Shown: positions 1-9,800 of the stretch, piece by piece | Layout: each line of letters starts with the position of its first letter | Numbering within the stretch: the stretch's first letter is position 1 | Assembly: GCF_000485595.1 (NCBI RefSeq) | Contig: NW_014578396.1 | Span: forward strand, 48,071 to 75,128 | DNA length: 27,058 nucleotides | Source: Priapulus caudatus | Taxonomy: Eukaryota > Priapulida > Priapulimorpha > Priapulimorphida > Priapulidae | Direction: 5' to 3' | Notes under the pieces: model-generated | The model's input: only the letters and a program-made list of their open reading frames with translations | Databases searched by the model: none | Told to the model about the DNA's origin: nothing | Made by a program: the position numbers and the translations under genes

Positions 1-909
1 AAGCTCGCATCGCCCTGGAAGCCTTTTTATACCATCATCAAAATGCTGTCACCAAAGAAGTGTCTCATTCAGCACGAGTCGAGCATGCGTCACATCACAG
101 CGCACATCGATAACCTCCGGGCAGCACATCCCTCTGCTCGCTGGGATAAACCCCGCCCACTGCCCGAGAAGGCGCCTGCGCAGCCTCGCGCCGCTCCCAC
201 GAGGCAGCAGCCACGGCGGCAAGCTACGCTCGCCCACCCACATGCAGCACGTGCGTCGACGCACTCGAGCGAGTCGCAATCAGATTCTGATAGCGACGAC
301 CCCCCACAGCGCCAGTCGGCATCCGACAGTGAGTTTAGCGCATCCGATCTCATTCCGTTGGCACGTTTCCGCGAACCATCACCTGCCGCACCCACCGGCA
401 ACGATCCCTCTGATCAAGGAATCCAGCCAGTGGTGCCCAGCCAGGAAACAACCACCTACGAAGTGCATACAACGGCTTCCGGAGCCCGTGTATCCACTGA
501 GACGTCCACGGACACTGACACCGGTCACGTCGCTCAGACACTGCCCGACGACCAAGAGCGCTCGAATGTTATGCGCAGGGAGTGCACCATTACAGCGCCT
601 GTGAGCACGCCCGAATCGCCGCAACACATGCAGGTCGTAACTCTAGCGACGCAAGACATATCGTCGCATCTGCCGAATGACGCCCCCGCCCGCAGCGCTA
701 ACATTCGTCAACCCGCGGCCCCAACTACTATACCCGCGCCACCCTCGCATGCAGATATATGCGTGATCACAAGCCGTCCCTACACCACAGCAGCCCGCAT
801 GACACACGCCATTCAGCCTGTCTCCGCGCCTTTCCGACGCTCGCCCCTTAACAACGCATGGTGCACACTATGGCACACACTCTATGGCTCACGAGGTCAC
901 CCGTGGTAA
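1..909 (+). CDS. Pol polyprotein C-terminus (integrase end plus polar tail), partial
   Basis: The reading frame is open from base 1, so the 5' end lies outside the window. The first ~35 codons (W-K-P-F-Y-T-I-I-K-M-L-S-P ... H-I-D-N-L-R) match the C-terminal GPY/F-type module of Ty3/Gypsy integrases, where a 'GPY.VIKRLSP...HVDRLKP' pattern is usual. The module helps the integrase bind DNA after the catalytic core. Beyond about base 130 the product is a low-complexity tail rich in P, S, T, A and D with an acidic Ser/Asp run near base 270-300; I see no second domain. It ends 26 bases after the start of the overlapping env frame (frame 1 to frame 2), as in envelope-bearing Gypsy elements. Integrase identity is inferred from a short motif; the tail has no assigned role. 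Confidence 0.6.
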   Translation, partial: KLASPWKPFYTIIKMLSPKKCLIQHESSMRHITAHIDNLRAAHPSARWDKPRPLPEKAPAQPRAAPTRQQPRRQATLAHPHAARASTHSSESQSDSDSDDPPQRQSASDSEFSASDLIPLARFREPSPAAPTGNDPSDQGIQPVVPSQETTTYEVHTTASGARVSTETSTDTDTGHVAQTLPDDQERSNVMRRECTITAPVSTPESPQHMQVVTLATQDISSHLPNDAPARSANIRQPAAPTTIPAPPSHADICVITSRPYTTAARMTHAIQPVSAPFRRSPLNNAWCTLWHTLYGSRGHPW

Positions 910-967
910 TGGGCCACGGCTAAGCCCCAGCCATAATGCCCACTATAGGTTCCACTCAACTCGTATC

Positions 968-982
968 CTTCTTCCTTCCAGG
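968..982 (+). promoter_or_regulatory. Putative splice acceptor for env mRNA
   Basis: A pyrimidine-rich run (CTTCTTCCTTCCAG, AG at 980-981) lies just before the hydrophobic leader of the env product. Errantivirus env is made from a spliced subgenomic RNA. The first in-frame ATG after this site (1007) would leave a signal peptide that is too short, so the initiation codon may come from an upstream exon. This is inference from position and consensus. Confidence 0.35.
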
Positions 983-2165
983 TACGTGGCGATTTGCGCT
1001 ATCGCCATGACCATCGCTAAGGCTGAAGTTTTTGTGCCACGAGGGAGCCTGTCGGTCACCCAAAGTTCCTGGACCATCGTTTTTTCCCTCGACCTCGCAC
1101 CGATTAAAACCTACATGCGCGGCATAGACGAACAAATTCAATATTTGTTCCACGACCCCGCCTCACGGACTCGTCGCGCCGAACTTCAACCCGACCACCC
1201 TACCCCCAACCCGCCCAGCTCCCTCCGCCGCGACCTCCAGCCTCCGTCCGACCGCTTCGCCACCCAACACCCACGGTTGCCATCGACGACCCCACTCTCT
1301 CAACGTTATGGGTGGCCCGCTGAAGACATTCAGCGGGAAGCCGCCGAGAACCTTGCCCGGCTCCGCAAGGGCCTGCATGATGCTAGTACACCCGCGACAC
1401 AGCCACAAAAGCTCACCCAGCAACGTAAATCTCAGGGCAAGTCCAACATGGCACGCTTTCGTGCCATGATCCAGGACGTCATCCACGCGCACGCAGCCGA
1501 CTTCAATGCACGCTATCAGCGCTTAACAGACCGCATAACCGCGCTTACATCCATGTTTACTCACCGCCGTAGTAAGCGGGCCCTACTGCCTTTTCTCGGA
1601 AGTATACAAAAGTTCTTGTATGGTGTAGCCACGGAGGACGACATTAACGCATTACAGGACAGGCTCGCACGCATGGAGACGACACATGGCGCTTTTCAGC
1701 ACGCCCTGGAAAAATCCCTCACAGTTTTTAACCTTACTAAAACCCAGGTCCAACTCAATCAGCATACGCTCAACCAACTCATCGACGGGGTTGACACAAT
1801 GCGACAGTTCGTCAATAACATCAACGCCCGTCTCGTTACACTAACTGACGCAATTACTGCACGCTTTTCACTCATTACGCAATTGCAGACTACCTTCGAT
1901 AAACTCATTCTTACATTGAACGATATAACACTAATCGTCGCTGACATGGAACACGCACTGACTACTTGCTTGACAGGGAAGCTACCCATTTCCTTAGTCT
2001 CCCCCGCACAATTACATGAAATCCTTCAGGAGATTAAACAAGTGCTGCCTAACTACCTGGCTCTTCCGAATGACATCGACCACAGCATCTTGTACTACTA
2101 CAGTCTCCTCCAGACAGTCGTAGTGCCAGTGGAGGACTCATTTCACGTTATTACGTTTCTTCCAC

Positions 2166-2169
2166 TTAA
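2166..2169. repeat. TTAA target-site duplication, left copy
   Basis: TTAA immediately outside the left terminal inverted repeat, matched by TTAA at 8354-8357. TTAA duplications are the hallmark of Kolobok and piggyBac insertions. Confidence 0.8.
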
Positions 2170-2180
2170 AGGTGAGATTT
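2170..2180 (+). repeat. Left terminal inverted repeat (11 bp)
   Basis: AGGTGAGATTT, the exact reverse complement of 8343-8353; identity stops at the twelfth base. Confidence 0.8.
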
Positions 2181-2373
2181 CAGAATATTCAAAATAAGTG
2201 ATATTTATCAAGAATCAATATATATATTATAATAAAACATCTAAAAAAGTTTGTCACCCGATTTATTTATTAAATCATGAAAAATATCGAGATCAAATAT
2301 AGTTAAAAACATCGTCTGCTATTCTGAGTCAGTGGCACACTGCCTTCGGTAATCATCGGCTCTTTCCGGATTC

Positions 2374-2394
2374 GTGACGTCACAGTTGTCAAAC
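2374..2394 (+). promoter_or_regulatory. CRE-type palindrome in left subterminal inverted repeat
   Basis: The palindrome TGACGTCA (2375-2382) is the cyclic-AMP response element / ATF-CREB binding consensus. The 21-base block 2374-2394 recurs inverted at 8129-8149 with two differences. It lies 205 bp inside the left end and about 92 bp upstream of the transposase ATG, a plausible proximal promoter position. A CCAAT sequence occurs at 2466-2470, only a few bases before the ATG. Confidence 0.5.
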
Positions 2395-2473
2395 AATACT
2401 CGAGGTCACTACAAAGCAATTGATAAGTTGAGAGTATTATTCGCGTTTTATTCATTGGATTTGACCCAATATC

Positions 2474-5400
2474 ATGGTGTATTGTTCGGCAGTTAACTGC
2501 CACAATGGATCTGGAAGTGGCAGATCATTTCACGCGTTTCCGAATGTGAAGGATAAGAAGGAACTTCGCGAGAAATGGCATGTAGCGATGAGGAGGCAAG
2601 GCGATCGACCGGGGAGTGTTTGGCAGCCGAGTACTTGGGCAAAACTTTGTTCCGATCATTTTTTACCGGAGGACTTTGTTATGCCGCCGGATTTCTGTGC
2701 CAGTATAAATTACAAATTAAATGTTAAACCACAGCTGAAGGATGGTGCAGTACCAAGTCGTTTTACCCACTCTGGTATACAGGAGAAAAAACAGCGAAGA
2801 GGTGCTCTGGAGAAACGCCGTCGACTAGAACAGAGTCAGGTATGCATTGTCAATACTAGTCCGAACACTGACTCATTGCTCAGTCGGTTTGTAGTCTACT
2901 TGCGACCACACAACCGACTGAGCAATAGTGTCGGTGTTCAGACTATTAGGCATGGTGAAATTTGTTGATGCAATTAATCTTGTTTATAATGGTTAGTTAG
3001 GCCTGTGTTGCCTGCCTATCATTGTTTTTTGTATGAAAATCTTAGTACGGTACTGAACTGTACTTTGCATTGCTCCTACATGTAAATTAAAATAGTAATA
3101 CTTATACTATTATTAAAATTATTTACATAAAATAATTATATTATTACAATTACCGGTAGAGATCAGAATCAGTAATGAGTGAACTGAAACATGCTTTTCT
3201 TTTTCCAGATGGTTGATGATCTCATCAACAAAAGTTTGAGTGAAGATGCATCTGCTGAAAGTGAAATGATGATGGACATGATGGAGGAGCATGACGAGGA
3301 TCAGGAGGATGTGACGCAGCCTGAAGATAATTCACCTCAACATGTTGGGACTCAGTTTCAACCACATTGTCTCCCAGCTGCTTCCCAGACAATATGGGTA
3401 ATTAACGATAATATAATTAATAAATAATTTTATAAGTAGGCCTATACTAGCCTATACTATAAATAATTAATAATTAATTTATTAAGAATACTAACCTACT
3501 AATACTAATTAACCATTAATATATTAAGAATACTAGCCTACCGTGATGATGGCATGGTATGCATGTTCATGTTAATTAGATTTTGCTATTTGTATTTATT
3601 TCAGTACCGTAGACATATTGGAGTGCAGACCTGCAACCCCTACTCCAGTAAAACCAAGGGCACCCAGTGTAATTTGCCGCCAAAGCCAGAGATTCCCCAG
3701 CTCGGACAAAATGAAATGAGCAAGATGACAAGCTGCACTCAGACAGAACCAGTTCTCAACACATCGTCATCTGTTCAGTGTTGTCTCATTGGAGAACCTT
3801 TGGTGTTTGATGTTGCTGCTCAGGAGACCGACTCATCTGATGATGAGATGCAGTGGGAAGATAATGATGATGAAGATTACTTGCCGTCCTCTGCATCTGA
3901 AGATTCTTGTAGCGATGATGATGAGCCAGAGGAGGATTGGTATGTTTGTCTTTTAAACAAAATTATTAATTGAATATTAACACCAGCAGCTTTTATTTAA
4001 TTTAATAATAATAACGTATAGTAAACATGTACATGTACATGTTTTAATTATACTGTACAGTTCAAAAGCAAAACAATCTTAATTTCCATCTTAATTTATA
4101 GGCAGCTACAGTATGAGTATTTTGTAACTCATTATATAAAAAACACTAATAGTAATAATGGACCTGTTCATGACTATATTGATCTGTTTTTTAAATTGTG
4201 TTACTGTTCCATTTCAGGGTCACTATGGCTGATGAAACATATGATAAAAGGCCTGAGAAGATGAGAAAATTTATTGTCTTCGAATCTTGTCTTCGAACAT
4301 TGATGTCTGTCTGTATGGTATGTTGTCAGCCGGCCAATGTGGCCATTAAGTACATCCGTGGTACTTTAGTGGTCATGCAGGCAACATGTCCAGATGGCCA
4401 CTTGAGAGAGTGGTACAGTCAGCCATTGTTGGGCAAGATGCCAATGGGCAACTTGCTTTGCAGTAGTGCTATGTTGCTAAGTGGTTGCAGCCCAGTGAAG
4501 GCAGTCAATTTTCTCAGAGCAATCAACATTGTGACCTTCTCAAAGAACACCTATTATCGTTTCCAACGCCTGTATATTTTGCCAGCCATAAACAGATCCT
4601 GGGAGTACAAACAAGCTGCCTTGTTAAAGGAGGTTCAAGGGAGAGATGTCACTGCTGGTGGTGATGGGCGTTGCTGCTCCCCAGGCCACACTGCTGTGTA
4701 TGGATCATACTCAGTAATGGACTTGGAAACTTCGAAAATCCTCGACATGCAACTTGTTAAGGTAAAGTTACTTCTACCGGAATATATTTAGCTGTCATAA
4801 GTAATAAGAATGTTGAATTAAAACATGATCATATTCATAGTTTGTCATTACAAAGGAAATAGGTTAGAAAGTTAATTATCTATTGCATGAAAATGACAGC
4901 AATTTTATGTAGGCGATATATATGAGCTTATTCAATGACAATAGTTTTCAATTTGCTTTCAATACACATTTTTTTGTCTCTGAATTTCAGGTTACAGAAG
5001 TTAAAAACTCTTACTGGATGGAGTTGGAAGGCCTCAAAAGGTGTTTTGCAAAGATACTCAGCAGTGGAGTCTCCATCAAAACATTTGTGACAGACCGACA
5101 CACCCAGATAAAGAAATTTATGAGGGATGACCAGCAGGAGATCACGCACTATTTTGACATTTGGCATGTTGGCAAAGGTGAGCAACATTTTGATAAATAC
5201 AGAAGAACTTAATAAAAAGTTAGTTGCCTTGGTAAAGACAGAAAAATAGTTGTATTGGAAAAACATGTTTTTCCTCCATAAAATATACTTTTAATTGCTT
5301 CAGCAGCATTTTTTTTAAATCCACTCTCTTTTTGTTATTGTAGCTATAATGAAAAAACTGGATAAGCTTGCAAAGAAGAAGTGTAATCGCCAGTTGACAA

Positions 5401-6776
5401 GTTGGGTCCGCTCTGTAGTCAATCATTTGTATTGGGCTGCAGCTTCAAGTGGTGGAAGAGCTGAGGAGTGCAGGGAGAAGTGGTTGTCTGTGGTGAACCA
5501 TGTCGCAAATGTCCACACAGGCCATGGTGATATTTTTAAGGAGTGTGCCCATGGACCTCTCGATGACAGGGACTGGATTAAAAAAGGTAATTCCTCCATG
5601 TCATAATTTTTTAAAGATAGTTCAACTCACAAATGTGTTAAGAGCCCAAAAATACAGAATAATTGATTGTCAAAATCGAATTTTGTAAAAGAAAACAATT
5701 GTGCAACATGATGTCCCCATCAAAATGTAATTGAAATGCCAGAAATACATTATGTACTATACAGCATTTGATTCCAGGATAACTAACATGTTAATGAATT
5801 CACATGTACTGCCTGTATTTATTACAATAATTTCATTTTCAGGTTCCAGGTTGCACAAGGAATTCAAGGAGATTGTTGCCTCCAATGGTCTCATTACCGA
5901 TATTGGTAGACTTTCGCCTGTGGCCCAAACATACAGCTTGGAGTCCTACCACAAAGTTGTTATATATTTTGCACCGAAGTCTGTTCATTTTACATATCCA
6001 GCCATGAAAGGAAGGTGAGTACTTTTGGAAATGGTTTTGGGCTAAAATTTTAAAAGGAAAACTTTAGAAACTTTTTAGAACCTTAAAAGTTCATACAGTG
6101 AAACATGTAATGTAAACATGGTAAATTATTTAAGTAACCAATACTGTGTATCAAAATACTTAGAAATTCTTATTAAGTGTTGTAATGAACATCCTTTTAT
6201 TTCAGAATTCTCCTTTCTGTGCTGCACTTTAATGAGAATTGCAAAAGGAAGCAGGCAGTCACCAAAAGTGGCGAGGAACAATGGACGGTGTCATACATGA
6301 AGTATGGAAATGGTAATGCAATTACAAAAGAAGTAAAGACCCCAATCACATATGGTATGTAATTTTAGGCATGTTTTCAATTAAGATTCAGGACTTAGAA
6401 CTAAGCTCACTTCAGATTAGAACATACATCATGTACATGCAATAAACCAGTGCCAAACATGCCAAAGGGCGGTTAAATAAATGGAGTCATTGCAGCTCTT
6501 GAACATGTTGAATCTAGTGTCCAAGATTGTTTGGTGGAAGTGATGAAGATGCGCGAGGAATTCCCTACAATGGAGGAGGCAGCAGCCAATATGGAAAAAA
6601 TTAACAGCAATCTCCCACCCAATGTTTGTGATGGTTTTGAGAAAAAGGAGAAGGCAGTTGTTGTCGCTGCACGCAAGAGCAGATTCCAAAAGGGTGCTGA
6701 ACTTGCCAAAAGTTGGGCGCCAGAAAGAAAAGGCAAACGTATAAGGAAGCCATCTCGACGATTAATGGATCGATAA
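2474..6776 (+). CDS. THAP-domain Kolobok-like transposase, 9 exons, 821 aa
   Basis: Exons inferred from GT-AG sites with matching phases: 2474-2839, 3209-3397, 3605-3939, 4218-4761, 4991-5177, 5344-5586, 5843-6014, 6206-6354, 6496-6776; sum 2,466 nt with no internal stop. Residues 1-97 form a THAP zinc finger (C4, C9, W35, C59, H62, AVPSRF box), the usual DNA-end-recognition module. Residues ~120-297 are an acidic linker rich in D, E, S and M. The catalytic region begins near 310 (RKFIVFESCL...). Candidate RNase H-fold acid residues are D446 in GGDGRCCSPGH, D513 in VTDRH and E655 in LESYHK; FDIWHVGK follows D513. Family members, as I recall, often read GRCDSPGH, so the second C here may be a change. 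The C-terminus is basic (KGKRIRKPSRR). The start at 2474 is fixed by the THAP M-x2-C. Exon joins are predictions; the catalytic assignment is inference. Confidence 0.8.
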
Positions 6777-6861
6777 TGAATTATGGACTTGCTGTAACAT
6801 ACATCCCACATGCTTAATCATGGACACATTTCATTTAAAACTACTTCAATGAAAGAAATAC

Positions 6862-6867
6862 AATAAA
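6862..6867 (+). terminator. Poly(A) signal of the transposase gene
   Basis: AATAAA 86 bases after the transposase stop codon. Confidence 0.5.
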
Positions 6868-6886
6868 TTCTTTCTTTACATATGGA

Positions 6887-6892
6887 TTTATT
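6887..6892 (-). terminator. Poly(A) signal of the ballast-domain gene
   Basis: AATAAA on the minus strand, 23 bases after the stop codon of the minus-strand gene. It lies 20 bases past the plus-strand signal, so the two transcripts probably overlap at their 3' ends. Confidence 0.5.
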
Positions 6893-6914
6893 ATTAACTA
6901 TTTTTGTATACAAA

Positions 6915-8051
6915 TTAAGGGCGTGGATATTTGAAACCTTTATAATTAAAGTCCTCACTTTCCCATTGAGCCCTGATCCTTGAAACCACACATGATGGAA
7001 GAACTCGTCTGTTTTTCCGTCCTAATCTGTGGTAGGTCCATGTCACAAATCTTCGATAGGCAATGTATCTATACAATCTGAAAAGGAAATTGAACTACAT
7101 GTATATGAATGAAACTATGTTAAATTAAAACATGCCACTTTTTGTATTATATTAAGCAACCAAAAGTGATGCTTGTTAAGTTGATAATTCTATATTGTAA
7201 ATGGCCAACAGTTAATAGCTTCTTGACAGCATCATCCTGATATTAGTGTTACATTTTTGATTCAGTTTGATTCCATTATTACTACATTTCCTTAGTACAA
7301 TTTAAATATTGGTAACATAATATTTGCTTCGACTTCGTTATGGCATGTTATAACATTATAACATTAACAACAATGGAGCAAGTTAAAATAAAGTTTCATC
7401 TCCTAAATTAAAGCTTACTCGTTTATTGGTTCCTCATCACCAATGGGACCTTGTTCCTGCGCATAAGTCCAAAAGGAACACTCCAACACATGCCGGTTCA
7501 AACAATTTACATCGAATCCCTCATGCTCAATGATGCAAGTAAGGCCTTCTTCCTGTATTTTTTCCGTCAAAACAGAATTTTCTTGGCAGCATCTGCTTTC
7601 CAAACCATTCCCCATTGGTAGACAATTTCCACACTCACACCTGAAGAAAAAAATTAAATGCAATGCAACTATATGTACAGGTGTTACGTGTATGTGATGT
7701 ACATTACATGCATTATGTACAGACATGACTGATCAGCTGATGAGGTAAACAAACATTGTAACAATGTGCACCGATCGTGATTTCTGTGACTTTCCTGTTA
7801 TTTTAATACTAAACTAGGACACTGCTAAAATAAACAATGATCTTCTGAACTTACCAGTCCGTATTTCCAACTCTTTCTGCTCGAAATGCAGGTGCATGCT
7901 CTGCATCTTCGTCTTCGACCTCGTCATCCGATTCATCATCGCTTTCGTCGGGCCGAATTTGTCGCAAAATTGGCTCATATTGATAAGGCTGCACGTTGTA
8001 TGGATCTTCAATATATCCATCCTCCGATTCCACCAATAATTGTGCCATCAT
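6915..8051 (-). CDS. P2X7 'ballast'-domain protein carried by the transposon, 3 exons, 193 aa
   Basis: Minus-strand exons 8051-7855, 7640-7419 and 7077-6915 join in phase through GT-AG sites (582 nt, no stop). Residues 1-60 are polar and acidic (DESDDESDDE near 35-44). Residues ~65-193 match the cytoplasmic C-terminal ballast domain of vertebrate P2X7: DWCECGNCLP (65-74) against WCQCGSCLP; a CC pair (83-84); C101, C112; LNRHVLE (113-119) against LSRHVL; AYRRFVTW (146-153) against AYRCYATW; LPSC (166-169); and GFKYP (187-191) against GFKSP. In P2X7 this domain is cysteine-rich and binds zinc and guanine nucleotide. There is no transmembrane or extracellular P2X part, so this is not an ion channel. 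It could act on host signalling or DNA/RNA, or be a captured passenger; function unknown. The initiator could be either of two adjacent ATGs (8051 or 8048). Confidence 0.8.
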
Positions 8052-8128
8052 TTATTAAAACAATTGAAGAAAACGTTGGAAAATCACCGGCTCCATAAAA
8101 CACACAGGAATATTTTGCTTACAATACA

Positions 8129-8149
8129 GTTTGGCAAGTGTGACGTCAC
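8129..8149 (-). promoter_or_regulatory. CRE-type palindrome in right subterminal inverted repeat
   Basis: TGACGTCA at 8141-8148 lies exactly 205 bp inside the right end and 90 bp upstream of the minus-strand ATG. It mirrors the left copy in distance from the end and in its flanking bases. Confidence 0.5.
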
Positions 8150-8342
8150 AAGTGGTGCCACCTGGGGACTGTGTTTGGAACTATTTCTATTTCATAACTT
8201 CGGAAATCTTGGAGCATAAGAAATTTTCGTGATGATATAATATTCGGATTAAAATAAATATGACGATAATTTATCATTTCAAACACTTGTAACATATATG
8301 TTAGGTCTATCTCAATGTATTTTAGGAATAAAACTTTTGGTA

Positions 8343-8353
8343 AAATCTCACCT
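8343..8353 (-). repeat. Right terminal inverted repeat (11 bp)
   Basis: AAATCTCACCT, the reverse complement of the left end. Confidence 0.8.
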
Positions 8354-8357
8354 TTAA
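8354..8357. repeat. TTAA target-site duplication, right copy
   Basis: TTAA abutting the right terminal repeat; pairs with 2166-2169. Confidence 0.8.
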
Positions 8358-8399
8358 GGACACTTAGTTGAAAGCACTGGATTAAGGACACTTAGTTGA
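8354..8399 (+). repeat. 18-bp direct repeat at the transposon edge
   Basis: TTAAGGACACTTAGTTGA occurs at 8354-8371 and again at 8382-8399, 28 bases apart. The first copy starts with the target-site TTAA. Confidence 0.7.
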
Positions 8400-9800
8400 G
8401 AGCTCACTCACGACTCCCCAGTCCATTGGGTCATCAAGATGCCTTCTTTTCCTTCGCGTAAGGAGCTTATCCTGGGCCATTATCGATTGTTCTCGCTTTC
8501 GAGCCATGTTTCATTGCTGCACCCAATTTTAACTTTTCATCATTCAACGGGATTCTTTGTCAGTGTGATTTTCAGGGCTGCATATAAACTAGTATTGATC
8601 TGATTTCTGGCAATGTTTCGTGGAATTGTTGACTTCTTGGAGCTGACATTGTCTGCAACAGAACTTTGTCATTCCCAGATTCCTGCGAATAAGTGTGCCC
8701 GGACCCACAGCATGATGATTTCTTCATGCATGCTCAGGCATTTCGCTGAAATACACATCAACGCCTCTGTGTCATACTTTTTCTTCTCTCCAGTGGCCAC
8801 AAAGGGCGCCCTATTCGCTCTTACTCTGAAGTATACTGGGCTGGCTGCATGTGATCTCTGATAACTTCTTATACTACTACACATTCATTGGGTAGAACAC
8901 AGGGGTGAATACATTATAGAGTTCGAGCAAGGTGGTGAGGGCGAGGTACCCTGTCTGCCTTCATATCTATAACGGTCAGGATATTTGAATGTTTGACAAA
9001 AGAAAAACCTTCACACTGCTTACTATGCTTGAATGTAACCAGCACACAAAGGTAGTGCTGCTTAGGTTTCATCACTCTTGGCCGACAGGTAACGCCTGAC
9101 CAACTGTCCAGAAAATTTGTCTTTCAGCAACAATCAAGGCGAATGCATAGCGGAGCGGGAACCTGGTCGGACTTGGGTATCTATTTTTAAGGTCTCTTCC
9201 TATTTGTTAAACTGTATGAAGGAATTGTTTGCTTCCTCTCTTTGTGTGCTTTCGATATATGTCCACTCTATTTTACGAAAATACTAACAAAACACGATGC
9301 GCCTGTGCGAATTTCTGGATTTTATCCCTTCTGCGCCGATAAATCACGAATCACGTCAGAGTCGTGATTTATCATGGAAGAAAAAGATGAAAATCTTGCG
9401 ACAAACGCACGCCAAATGTTTGGCTACGGTTTCAAAATAGTTAATCCTGCTTATACGGCATTAACGAATAAAACGTGGTGGACAGTCAATGTGCACATCC
9501 TATAAGAAAGGCCAACATAGAAGAAGGGCTGGTGTACAACAGGCTTATCTATTGCGACACAGCATTACGGCACGAGACTGCACGGCACAAAAAAAACTAA
9601 GACGAAGGACACAAAGAAACATGGATTCAATAGTGAACGAACTGCCTCCTAGAAGTCAATGAGCTATCGCAGAACCCGCCTTATGACTGGAGCGTTGTTT
9701 AAACAATCACTTTCGTTATGTGATACGCGCAAACTATAGTAGGAAACTAACGTCCAGATATCTGACACGTCAGCTTAGGAGAATGTTGCACGCTGAAGTA
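8400..9800. other. No recognisable gene; possible env remnant
   Basis: This stretch follows the transposon and should be the far side of the interrupted retroelement. No LTR pair or conserved domain could be identified. A short plus-strand frame (8613-8861) has spaced cysteines and a 'FLEL.LS' start faintly like the cysteine-rich part of F-type envelopes, but too weak to call. A 42-codon minus-strand frame starting near 8507 is basic and unidentified. Confidence 0.3.

Larger units (their letters stand above)
884..2197 (+). pseudogene. env: Endogenous F-like (errantivirus-type) envelope, truncated by a transposon
   Basis: Envelope fusion glycoprotein of a Gypsy/errantivirus-like endogenous retroelement, related to the baculovirus F family (class I membrane fusion). 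Visible parts, numbered from the ATG at 884: a hydrophobic leader (~34-47); a 'W-T-I-V-F-S-L-D' block near 63-70, typical of the F family amino terminus; a basic furin-type site RRSKR (228-232, bases 1565-1579); directly after it a hydrophobic fusion-peptide-like stretch with G, F and L (233-248) and an acidic 'EDDINAL' turn; then a long heptad-like helical region (~250-345). The C-terminal half, with the cysteine-rich part and membrane anchor, is missing: real env sequence stops at 2169 where the DNA transposon is inserted, and 2170-2197 is transposon. In the flank past the transposon the frame meets TAG after three codons, so the gene was probably already broken. Confidence 0.65.
2170..8353 (+). 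mobile_element. Kolobok-type DNA transposon, 6,184 bp, with two convergent genes
   Basis: The ends are AGGTGAGATTT (2170-2180) and its exact reverse complement (8343-8353), flanked by TTAA duplications. The terminal pattern TTAA-AGG, the TTAA target and a THAP-domain transposase fit the Kolobok superfamily; piggyBac also uses TTAA but has a different transposase. Inside are a plus-strand transposase gene (2474-6776) and a minus-strand gene (8051-6915) meeting tail to tail. Both can be spliced conceptually without a stop or phase error. The element is AT-rich, unlike the GC-richer DNA on both sides. It interrupts the retroelement env, so it is the younger insertion. Superfamily is by pattern recognition, not a database match. 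Confidence 0.8.

Noticed and set aside
2474-2968. A free-standing THAP host gene ending at 2968
   Set aside because: A donor at 2840 and an in-phase chain of eight further exons show it is the first exon of the transposase; the bases after 2839 are intron.
6429-6811. Minus-strand frames of 86 and 112 codons
   Set aside because: Antisense shadows of the last transposase exon.
2170-8353. piggyBac, because of TTAA duplications
   Set aside because: piggyBac ends and transposase differ; the THAP domain, the GDGR...SPGH and DRH motifs and the TTAA-AGG ends fit Kolobok better.
8384-8507. Minus-strand basic peptide of ~42 codons beginning MARKREQS
   Set aside because: Too short, no homology recognised and its end lies in the 18-bp repeat; not supported as a gene.
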